From the NCBI GenBank assembly GCA_023382675.1, contig JAHDWN010000022.1, positions 16,362-80,361 on the forward strand: a DNA stretch of 64,000 nt, written 5' to 3'. Positions 9,335 to 17,400 of this stretch are shown one piece after another. Position numbers and translations under genes: made by a program. The first letter of the stretch is position 1. Each line of letters starts with the position of its first letter. Below the pieces are notes generated by a model. The model saw only the letters and a program-made list of their open reading frames with translations. It was not told the DNA's origin and ran no database searches. This stretch comes from Anaerolineae bacterium. GTDB taxonomy: Bacteria; Chloroflexota; Anaerolineae; Aggregatilineales; Phototrophicaceae.

Positions 9335-9363
9335 ATTATAAGAAGTGTCTTAAAGAAAGTCAA
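9335..9363 (-). promoter_or_regulatory. Consensus sigma-70-type promoter of rpsA
   Basis: On the minus strand TTGACT (rc of 9358-9363), a 17-nt spacer, and a perfect TATAAT (rc of 9335-9340). This is one of the two best promoter matches in the window and is oriented toward rpsA. Confidence 0.8.
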
Positions 9364-9390
9364 CGGAAATTGTAGAAATCCTTCAAAATG

Positions 9391-9413
9391 AAAACCCCCG
9401 CATGACGCGGGGG
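9391..9413 (-). terminator. Intrinsic terminator after the Flp pilin gene
   Basis: CCCCCGC (9395-9401) and GCGGGGG (9407-9413) form a 7-bp G+C stem with a 5-nt loop, followed on the minus strand by TTTTCATTTT. It is 30 nt past the pilin stop codon and upstream of the rpsA promoter. Confidence 0.8.
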
Positions 9414-9442
9414 CCTTCGAAAATACCCGAGAGAATGATGAA

Positions 9443-9589
9443 TTAGAGCGCGTTGACGATGTTCGAGAAGATGTTGCCGATGGAGGGGCCGATCAACGCC
9501 AGGATGACGATGACGACGACTGCCACGAGCACCAGGATCAGCGCATATTCAACAAGGCCCTGGCCCTCTTCACGCGGTTGGTACAACAT
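9443..9589 (-). CDS. Flp/Fap-type pilin subunit (class IVb, Tad)
   Basis: A 48-residue open frame. The translation is MLYQPREEGQ, then GLVEYALILVLVAVVVIVIL, then a short polar tail ending NIVNAL. This is the Flp prepilin pattern: a short basic/acidic leader, prepilin peptidase site after G9, Glu at mature position +5 (E14), adjacent Tyr (Y15), and one hydrophobic helix. The mature protein would assemble into thin Tad adhesion pili. AAAGGGAG lies about 8 nt before the ATG and a terminator follows, so it is a complete single-gene unit. No prepilin peptidase (TadV/CpaA), TadA ATPase or RcpA gene is in the window, so the machinery must be elsewhere. Confidence 0.85.
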   Translation of the reverse strand: MLYQPREEGQGLVEYALILVLVAVVVIVILALIGPSIGNIFSNIVNAL

Positions 9590-9754
9590 TCTGCTTACTC
9601 CCTTTATCTATCTCGGTTGACATTTTGAATCTAGCACAGGTCTCGATTCTATGTCAATTAGGAAATTAATGAAGAATTGTGGATAAAGTCGTCAGCAATG
9701 GAAAATTTACCAAATTCACGATCATCTGACTCGGGCCATTCAGCGCAAGGTTTT

Positions 9755-9783
9755 TTGACATTCCCTATCCCGATACTTAAAAT
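9755..9783 (+). promoter_or_regulatory. Consensus sigma-70-type promoter of the EF-G-like gene
   Basis: TTGACA at 9755-9760, a 17-nt spacer, TAAAAT at 9778-9783, about 55 nt before the ATG at 9839. Confidence 0.8.
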
Positions 9784-9838
9784 CAGAATCATTGAAACAC
9801 GTCGGTTCGTTTAATAATGTCAGGAGTCTGTTTCTCTC

Positions 9839-11914
9839 ATGAAAGAATACACTACCGATAAACTGCGCAATGTTGCGCTGGTGGGGCATCAAAGTTCCGG
9901 CAAGACGACACTAGTCGAAGCGATGCTCTTTAACACCGGCGCACTTAATCGCATGGGGCGGATTGAAGATAAGAATACCGTCTCGGATTGGGATGACGAA
10001 GAGAAAGAGCGCGGTTTATCGCTGTCCACAACGCTCGTGCCTGTGGAATTCAACGACCACAAAATCAATGTGTTGGATGCGCCTGGTTATACCGATTTCC
10101 AGGGCGAGATGAAGAATGCGATTCGTGTCGCCGATTCTGTGATCGTGGTCGTGGATGCCGTGTCTGGTGTGGAAGTCGGCACGGAACTGGCCTGGCAATA
10201 CGCTGAGGTCTACCAGCAGCCGATCATCGTCACGATCAACAAGATGGATCGTGAGAATGCCAATTTCGAGCGCACACTGGAACAATTGCGCGCCAGCTTC
10301 CCGAATTACAAATTCATCCCGGTCATGATCCCCATCGGCGCAGAGGCCAATTTCAAGGGGGTCGTGAATCTCGTCACGATGAAAGCCTACTACGATGTGG
10401 GCAAGGATCGCAGCGATCTGCCGGCGGACATGCAGGACGTGGCGGAGGCAGCCCATCTTGAACTGGTCGAGGCCGCTGCTGAAGCCGATACCGAACTGAT
10501 CGAGAAATACTTCGAAACCAATGACCTGACGCCGGAGGAAATCCGCGAGGGGATGCGCAAAGCCGCGCGCGACTCCGACCTCAAGACAGTCCCCGTGTTC
10601 GTGACTTCCGGTGCGAAAAATGTCGGCACCTATCCGCTCATGGAAGCGCTGACGGTCTATGTGTCTCCGCCGAGCGTCCGCCGCGTCCAGATCATTCTCC
10701 CTGATGGAGAAGCGCAGTATAAGACGGCACCGCAAAGCGATGACGATTCGCTGGCGGCCTACGTCTTCAAGACAAGCAATGATCGCTTCGTTGGGATGCT
10801 CAATTACTTCCGCATTTTTGCTGGCAGTATCAACGTCAATGATCACGTCTGGAACACCACCCGTGAAGCTGACGAACGGCTCAATGCGCTGTTCGTCATG
10901 CGTGGCAAAGAACAGCTTGCCGTGCAGAAGCTCCATTGTGGTGATATTGGCGTAGTCGCCAAGCTGAATAACACGCGCACCGGTGACACCCTCGCCACAA
11001 AAGACAAGGCCTTCACCATCGTCAAGCCGCAGTTCCCAGATCCGTTGTACACAGTTGCCGTTAACCCGAAAACACAGGCGGACAGCGCCAAAATGGGCGC
11101 GGTGCTTACCAGCCTGTGCGATGCCGATCCCACGCTGCGCTGGCGGCAGGACGGCGACATCAAGCAAACCGTTCTTGAGGGCATGGGCGAAATGCACATC
11201 AATGTGGCAATGAGCCGTGCGGCCAAGTTGGGGGTCAATCTGGAGACGGAGACGCCCAAAGTGCCCTACAAGGAGACCATCACCCGCGTCAACAGCGCCA
11301 CCTACCGGCACAAGAAGCAGACCGGCGGCGCAGGCCAGTTCGGCGAGGTGGCGCTCCGTCTGGAACCCAACACGGGGCAGGGCTTTGCCTTCGCCTCGGA
11401 GGTCTTCGGTGGCGCAATCAGCAACTCGTTCTTCCCGTCGATTGAGAAGGGAATCCACTCGGTGCTGGATGAAGGCGTCATCGCCGGGTTCCCAATTGTC
11501 GATGTCAAAGCGATTGTCTATGACGGCAAGATGCACCCGGTCGACTCGAAAGATATTGCTTTCCAGATCGCCGGACGTGAGGCTTTCAAGGAAGCCTTCG
11601 AAGGGGCTGGCGCTGTGCTGATGGAGCCGATCATGAACGTCCAGGTGACTGTGCCGGAAACGATGATGGGTGACATCCTGGGCGATATGAACACCCGTCG
11701 CGCACGCGTGCAGGGCATGGACACCGAAGGCCCGCGCAGCGTGATCACGGCGCAGGTGCCGCTGGCAGAGATGATGCGCTACGGCAACGATCTGCGCTCG
11801 ATGACGGGTGGCCGCGGCATCTACACGATGACTTTCAGCCACTACGACACCGTCCCGACACACGTGGCACAAACCATCATCGCCCAGTACAAGAAAGCGG
11901 AAGTCTCCGGCTAG
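9839..11914 (+). CDS. fusA: Elongation factor G-like GTPase (EF-G2 type)
   Basis: A 691-residue translational GTPase with the five-domain EF-G layout. G1 is GHQSSGKTTL (residues 17-26), G3 is DAPGYTDF (about 83-90), G4 is NKMD (about 137-140), and the domain IV/V region includes HKKQTGGAGQFGEV and GRGIYTMTFSHYD. Two features mark it as the EF-G2/FusA2-type branch and not housekeeping EF-G. The canonical DTPGHVDF has Tyr in place of the catalytic His, and switch I reads RGLSLSTTLVP in place of RGITI. It has its own consensus promoter and is not in the rpsL-rpsG-tuf cluster. Canonical EF-G is probably encoded elsewhere. A role in elongation, recycling or stress is open. Confidence 0.88.
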   Translation: MKEYTTDKLRNVALVGHQSSGKTTLVEAMLFNTGALNRMGRIEDKNTVSDWDDEEKERGLSLSTTLVPVEFNDHKINVLDAPGYTDFQGEMKNAIRVADSVIVVVDAVSGVEVGTELAWQYAEVYQQPIIVTINKMDRENANFERTLEQLRASFPNYKFIPVMIPIGAEANFKGVVNLVTMKAYYDVGKDRSDLPADMQDVAEAAHLELVEAAAEADTELIEKYFETNDLTPEEIREGMRKAARDSDLKTVPVFVTSGAKNVGTYPLMEALTVYVSPPSVRRVQIILPDGEAQYKTAPQSDDDSLAAYVFKTSNDRFVGMLNYFRIFAGSINVNDHVWNTTREADERLNALFVMRGKEQLAVQKLHCGDIGVVAKLNNTRTGDTLATKDKAFTIVKPQFPDPLYTVAVNPKTQADSAKMGAVLTSLCDADPTLRWRQDGDIKQTVLEGMGEMHINVAMSRAAKLGVNLETETPKVPYKETITRVNSATYRHKKQTGGAGQFGEVALRLEPNTGQGFAFASEVFGGAISNSFFPSIEKGIHSVLDEGVIAGFPIVDVKAIVYDGKMHPVDSKDIAFQIAGREAFKEAFEGAGAVLMEPIMNVQVTVPETMMGDILGDMNTRRARVQGMDTEGPRSVITAQVPLAEMMRYGNDLRSMTGGRGIYTMTFSHYDTVPTHVAQTIIAQYKKAEVSG

Positions 11915-11947
11915 GCAAATCCACAGTCAGTTCAAGTCTTGTGAGTC

Positions 11948-11976
11948 AAAACGGGCGGGGAAAACCCGCCCGTTTT
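11948..11976 (+). terminator. Bidirectional intrinsic terminator after the EF-G-like gene
   Basis: AAAACGGGCGGG (11948-11959) pairs perfectly with CCCGCCCGTTTT (11965-11976) across a 5-nt loop. It is 33 nt beyond the stop codon and also lies just beyond the converging YggT-family gene. Confidence 0.85.
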
Positions 11977-12017
11977 GGTGTCAATGTGTATGTGCTGTCC
12001 GTTAAGAGCGTGCGCGC

Positions 12018-12446
12018 TCAGCGTGAGCGCTCGATGGTACGCACGCGACGCATCGACCGAGTGCCGCCGAAAAGGATACGCACGACCGCTGTCAGCAGCC
12101 ACCCCAGGAGGAGATAGGCGACACCGGCGACCAGCGTTGACCATTCGACGACCACACCATTCGTTGCCGTCGCCGGAGCGAACAAGGTGGCAAACGGCGC
12201 GACCAGGACGCTGGTGATCTGGAAGATGAAATTCGCGAAGGCGTTGCCCTCGTTCGCCGCTAGCAACTGGAGCACGAAGCGCAAACCGAGCAAGGCAATC
12301 ACAATCGCCGTCAATAACCAGATCACCTGGATAACGCGCGACACAATCACCGTCTGCGTCGATGGCGCAAGTTCACTCACCTGTTGGCGACGCTCGTAAT
12401 CCGCATCACGGACAACTTCGACATGTTCCTTGCGTTCAATAGACAT
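12018..12446 (-). CDS. YggT-family small membrane protein
   Basis: A 142-residue protein with a polar N-terminal 35 residues (rich in Arg, Glu) then two to three membrane segments: VIQVIWLLTAIVIALLGL (about residues 38-55), an amphipathic region ANFIFQITSVLVAPFATLF, and VAGVAYLLLGWLLTAVVRI (about 107-125). The phrase LRFVLQLLAANEGNAFANF is typical of the YGGT domain. YggT proteins are linked to cell division or ion homeostasis in some bacteria; function here is not known. An AGGAG lies 8 nt before the ATG at 12446. A GTG-like longer reading from 12506 has no ribosome site. It probably follows the DUF1328 gene upstream. Confidence 0.78.
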   Translation of the reverse strand: MSIERKEHVEVVRDADYERRQQVSELAPSTQTVIVSRVIQVIWLLTAIVIALLGLRFVLQLLAANEGNAFANFIFQITSVLVAPFATLFAPATATNGVVVEWSTLVAGVAYLLLGWLLTAVVRILFGGTRSMRRVRTIERSR

Positions 12447-12472
12447 GACCATAGCTCCTGATGAACAGACAA

Positions 12473-12500
12473 CGAGCCGGTGGTTGTGGCGACCGGCTCG
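12473..12500 (-). terminator. Hairpin between the DUF1328 and YggT genes
   Basis: CGAGCCGGT (12473-12481) and ACCGGCTCG (12492-12500) form a 9-bp perfect stem with a 10-nt loop. On the minus strand it is followed by TTGTCTGTTC, only moderately U-rich, so it may be a weak terminator or an RNA-stability hairpin. Confidence 0.5.
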
Positions 12501-12515
12501 GCTCATGGTGACGGG

Positions 12516-12680
12516 TTAAAGATTTGGGCGACGACCCAGGATCAGCGACGCGATGAAGAGGATGACAAAGACCACGAACAACAACTGCGCGACGCCGGCT
12601 GCCGTTCCGGCGATACCGCCGAAGCCCAGGATTGCGGCCACGATAGCCACGACGAGGAAGAGAATAGCCCAGCTCAACAT
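12516..12680 (-). CDS. DUF1328 small membrane protein (YtjA-like)
   Basis: A 54-residue frame starting [20 protein letters not shown], then [20 protein letters not shown], and ending in a basic tail GRRPNL. The two hydrophobic helices with the [11 protein letters not shown] turn are diagnostic of DUF1328, small inner-membrane proteins of unknown function, often stress-induced. AAGGAGA lies 8 nt before the ATG. A stem-loop follows the stop codon. Confidence 0.85.
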   Translation of the reverse strand: MLSWAILFLVVAIVAAILGFGGIAGTAAGVAQLLFVVFVILFIASLILGRRPNL

Positions 12681-12858
12681 CAGAATGTCTCCTTCTTTGC
12701 TGTGTTCTCAACGTTGCCCTCAGTCTATGTGAAGTGCCATCATGTCACATCGACATGATGGCGCGATCTCGCATAGGCCAGGTGGCGGACAGCAATTTAG
12801 GAGTCAGGCGGATGGCTGACGCGGGCTAGATGCGCACGTCAGGCGCACTGTTCGGTCG

Positions 12859-14355
12859 CTAATCGACCCATTCAAATGTGCGTTGGATGGCCTTCTTCCA
12901 GCCTCTGAACAGCGTCTCTCGCTGTGCATCATCCATGTGCGGCGTCCATTCTTGATCGACGCCCCAATTCTTGCGCAAATCATCTTCGCCAGACCAGAAG
13001 CCGGTCGCCAGCCCGGCGGCATACGCAGCGCCGAGGGCTGTCGTCTCACTCACGATCGGGCGAACGACGGGGACACCGAGGATGTCAGCCTGGAACTGCA
13101 TCAGTAGATTGTTGCGCGTCATGCCGCCATCGACCTTGAGCGTCTTGAGATCGACGCCGGAATCCTGGCGCATGGCTTCGACGACCTCGCGCGTCTGGTA
13201 GGCGGTTGCTTCCAGGGCGGCGCGGGCGAAGTGGCCTTTGTTGACGTAGCGCGTCATGCCGACGATCACGCCGCGCGCATCCGAGCGCCAATACGGGGCG
13301 AACAGACCGGAAAAGGCCGGGACAAAATAGATGCCGCCGTTATCCGGCACGGTGCGCGCCAGGTCCTCGACTTCCCTGGCATTGCGAATGATGCCCAGAT
13401 TGTCGCGCAGCCACTGCACCAGCGAACCTGTGACGGCGATGCTGCCTTCGAGCGCGTAGACCGCCGGCTGCGTGCCAATCTTATAAGCGAGGGTTGTCAG
13501 CAAGCCATTCTTGCTCGGCACGGCGTCGGTTCCGGTGTTGATGAGCATGAAGTTCCCGGTGCCGTAGGTGTTCTTCGCCTCGCCAACCGAGAAACAGGTC
13601 TGTCCGTAAAGCGCCGCTTGCTGATCGCCGAGAATGCCGGTGATCGGGATGTCGCCGCCGGTCAGACGCAGACTGCCGTAGGGCGTCGGGTCGCTCGATG
13701 GGCGGATCTTGGGCAGCATCGCGCGCGGGATATTCAGCGCTTTCAGCAGTTCGTCATCCCAATCGAGCGCCTTCAGATTCATAAGCAGCGTGCGGCTGGC
13801 ATTGGTGACATCCGTAACGTGTGTCTGCCCGCCGGTCATGTTCCAGATCAGCCAGCTATCAATCGTGCCAAAGAGCGCGTCGCCGCGTTGGGCAGCGGCG
13901 CGCAGTCCAGCGACGTTCTCGAGCAACCAGATCAGTTTCGTGGCGGAGAAATACGTCGAGATGGGCAGGCCGGTCTTCTCGCGGAAGCGATCCGCGCCGC
14001 CCTCTGCCGACAGGCGCGCCACAATACCGTCAGTGCGTGTGTCTTGCCAGACGATGGCCGGGTGCAGCGGCTGCCCCGTATGTTTATCCCAGACGACCGT
14101 CGTTTCGCGCTGATTGGTGATGCCGAGCGCGGCAATCTCCGATGGCGTCGCCTTTGCCTGCGCCATCGCCGTGGCGATCACTTCCTGCGTGCGCTCCCAG
14201 ATTTCCAGCGGATCGTGTTCGACCCAACCCGCGCGCGGTAGGATCTGGCGGTGCTCAACTTGTTCGGCGGCAATGACATTGCTGGCATGATCGAAAATCA
14301 TACAGCGTGTGCTGGTCGTACCCTGATCTAAAGCGGCAACGTATTTGGCGGACAT
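12859..14355 (-). CDS. glpK: Glycerol kinase
   Basis: A 498-residue FGGY-family kinase that makes sn-glycerol 3-phosphate from glycerol and ATP. The N-terminal ATPase motif [15 protein letters not shown] (about residues 9-23) and [15 protein letters not shown] are classical GlpK. The C-terminal FGGY domain shows [20 protein letters not shown] and the ATP-site [18 protein letters not shown]. The length is normal. GAGGAG sits 8 nt before the ATG at 14355; the longer frame from 14403 runs through the preceding terminator region. No glpF or glpD neighbour is present, but a Ugp-like importer occurs at 57-61 kb. Confidence 0.95.
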   Translation of the reverse strand: MSAKYVAALDQGTTSTRCMIFDHASNVIAAEQVEHRQILPRAGWVEHDPLEIWERTQEVIATAMAQAKATPSEIAALGITNQRETTVVWDKHTGQPLHPAIVWQDTRTDGIVARLSAEGGADRFREKTGLPISTYFSATKLIWLLENVAGLRAAAQRGDALFGTIDSWLIWNMTGGQTHVTDVTNASRTLLMNLKALDWDDELLKALNIPRAMLPKIRPSSDPTPYGSLRLTGGDIPITGILGDQQAALYGQTCFSVGEAKNTYGTGNFMLINTGTDAVPSKNGLLTTLAYKIGTQPAVYALEGSIAVTGSLVQWLRDNLGIIRNAREVEDLARTVPDNGGIYFVPAFSGLFAPYWRSDARGVIVGMTRYVNKGHFARAALEATAYQTREVVEAMRQDSGVDLKTLKVDGGMTRNNLLMQFQADILGVPVVRPIVSETTALGAAYAAGLATGFWSGEDDLRKNWGVDQEWTPHMDDAQRETLFRGWKKAIQRTFEWVD

Positions 14356-14410
14356 GAATACACTCCTCAGGTGTGCATGAATTAAATTGAAGCGCAAACA
14401 CATAAAAGCT

Positions 14411-14445
14411 GCAAAGAAAAAGGGCGAGTGGGATAGCTCGCCCTT
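14411..14445 (-). terminator. Intrinsic terminator after the alpha-2-macroglobulin gene
   Basis: AAGGGCGAG (14420-14428) and CTCGCCCTT (14437-14445) form a 9-bp stem, followed on the minus strand by TTTTTCTTTGC. It is 16 nt past the A2M stop codon and separates it from glpK. Confidence 0.85.
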
Positions 14446-14460
14446 GGTGTAATTTGGAGA

Positions 14461-17400
14461 TTATTCGCCAGAGGTGATCGTGAACTGCGACCCGGCGCTG
14501 CGTCCGAACACTTCTGGGAAGTAGGCCTCGCGCGCGGTCGCCGGGATGACGTTATAGACACCGGGCAGCCCGGCGCGGATCGTGTAGACGAACTCATACG
14601 TTCCCGCCGGGAGATAGGAGGCGCTCAAGACGACTCGGTCATCCCGGAATTCGATGTTGCCGAACCACCACCAGCCCCAACCCTGGCGCAGTGGATCTTC
14701 GCGGTTGAGTTCAGGCCGTGTCCCGATTTGTTCGCTGATAGCGAGATCGGGGTTGACGGCATCCGTACCCGCCGGGATGGGATCTTCGACCACCGCGTAG
14801 TACAGGTCGTTGGGTGCGATGATCGTCAGGCGCACAGTCACTGTATCCCCGACCTGCGCCTGCGTGACGGTACGCATCTCGTCGCCGGTGCCCATGGTGT
14901 AGCGCCGCTCAATGACGATGCCTCGATTGAGCGGTTCGACTTCCACCACCGGCAAGAAGGCTCTCAGCTGCGCTGTGTAGTAAACCGTGCCCGCCTGCGC
15001 GTCCAGATCGACCGTCGTCTGACCGGCCAGATCGAGCGCGTCTGTGGTTGCGCTCTGGCTGGCGTCAATCGTCTGGCAGGCGATCAGGGCTTGCCCATCG
15101 ACACTTGCACACACGTCTGCCGTTTGCCCGGCGCGTTCGCCCAACGCCTGCGCCGCGGCGCTCAAACCCATCAACGCCCAGGCGGTTTCCTGGCGCGTCT
15201 CCCAGCCATCCGCCCGCCGTGCGGTCATCAGCCAGCGCACGACGCCCGGCAGCAGTTCACTGTTCGGGCGTAAGGTCGCGTAGGTTTCCAGCGCGATCGC
15301 CGTCGTGCGTGTGTCGGTATTCCAGTTGAAGTGATCGTGTGCGGTCTCTTCCCAGTGGACTCCGGTAGCGCTGACAATCGCGTTCTGGGCCAATCCATCC
15401 AGCAAGCTCTGGACGCGCGGATCAGCCGGGTCGATGATCGCCAGGGTACGGGCTAGAAGCGCACGCGCGTAGTAGCTGAGCGAGCCGCGGACGTCGTAGA
15501 GTGTCGCCGTCCGTGGTGCATCCGGCGCGCCGGAACGCGCCAGCGCGTAGAGCAGGAAGGCCTGGCGGTTGAGCCGCCACGTCTCGACGTCCAGGCCGGG
15601 GACGATCAGCCGGACGCTCAGGAAGTGCTGCGCGCTGGCTATCGTCGAATCTTCGACCGCGAAGCCCTGCGCCCGCGCCTCGGACAGGCCGATCAAAGCG
15701 TAGGCGGTCACGATGGGATCGCTGCGGTCGCGTATGTACCAGCCCCAACCGCCGTCGCTCTTCTGCGCACCATACAGGTACTGGAGTGCGCGCGAAATAT
15801 GGTCACGCAGCTTTGTTTCCAGGTCGCCGTCAGACATGCCGATCGTCTGCATGGCTTTGTAGGTCATGAGATTGGGCAGGAAGCCGCTGACAACCGCCTC
15901 TGCCGAGGGGCGCGCCGGGAACTCCAGCACATCCAGATCGCTCAGCGCCGCCGCGGCCAGCGATGGCTGGACGGTGAGCGTCAGATCCGCGCCGGTCGCG
16001 TGGATGTCCGGAGGCAGGCTGACCGTCTCCTGGCGCGTTTCCGGTGCCTGGAGCGTGCCGCCCGTGGCGACGATTTCCGGCGCGCTGTAGCTGTAGATCG
16101 GCAGCAGATGATCCGGCCCCTGGCCGAGCGGCGGGACACTGGCGTCGTTGTAATCGAGGTTGGTGCCCAAGGCGTAGAACAAGAGCGATATGTTGTCCGC
16201 GCTGCCGATGTTGAGCGACCACTCGACGCGCTGCCGCCCACCCGCCGGGATGGTCACGGTCTGAAGATCCGGGCTGAGGAGATCGGCCATGAGTGGCCCA
16301 CCAACCTCAAGCTTGACATCAACCACCGCTTCCTGATCGGTGTTATTGTTGACAACCGCCGCCACGACGGCACGATCTCCCGTGACGAAGAAGCGCGGCG
16401 TCACCGGGCGGATCAGCAGCGGCTTGGTGCTCAACAGGTCGAACGTATCCTGTCCGACGAGCAGGTTGCCGTCTGCGCCGCGTGTGACCGCCCGCGCATC
16501 CAGACGCCACGTCGTCAGGTTATCCGGCAGAGTGACCGTAAACTGCGCCTCGCCATTGGCATCGGTCACGAGCGCGGCATTCCAGTAGGCTGTATCGACG
16601 AATTCTTCGCGGATGTCGAAGATGCCACCCTCGCCAAAACCGCCACCGCCGCCCTTGATCGTATCGAGCACCTCTTGCGTGAGCTGATCGGTATTGATCG
16701 TCAGCGCTGTCGAGGTGCGCACGCCCAGGTTCTGAGGCCCGTAGTAATACTGCAAGATCGGGATCGTGTTCGGATCGGCGATGCTGAGCGACGCCAGATC
16801 GGTCAACCCGACGCCGATTTCCGCCTCTACGGGGTTGCCGGCGTAATCGGTCGCGCGCAGCGTATAGGTGACTTGATCGCCCGGCCCCGCCTGCTCGGTG
16901 TCGGAGGTGATGTCGAGCGTGATTTCCTTCTGGCTGTTATCGACGCCAATCTGCACCATGCCCATGCGGAAGGCCGCGACCGGGTTGTTTTCATCGACGC
17001 CTTTGACAATCATGACGCTGACAAAGGCATTCGGCGCGAAGTTGGGCGTGATCGGCAGGTGATAGACGTAAGAGTTGGTCGCCAGCGTGACCCGCTCTGT
17101 GTGCAGCACATCGCCGCGTTCGACGGTGATCAGCGCCTCGGCGCTGCCCTGGAAGGGCGATGCGATCAAAATCTCGGCGGTATCCCCGACTTCGTACTCG
17201 TCTTTATCGGCGATCAGGTCGATGCGGTTGCTGTTCTGCTGCCGCCAGACGATGTATTCGCCGCTGGAGACCCACAGCCCGGCGGACGCGACGATCGTAT
17301 TGCCGCGCTCGTCCTGCGTGGTCGCCTTCACCTGATAGACGCCACCGGCAGGCGGCACAAAAGTGAAGGCTGCCTTGCCATCGGTGTCGGTTGTCACTGT

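Noticed and set aside
10016-11872. Minus-strand frame of 618 codons opposite the EF-G-like gene
   Set aside because: Antisense frame of a clear translational GTPase; no recognisable protein features.
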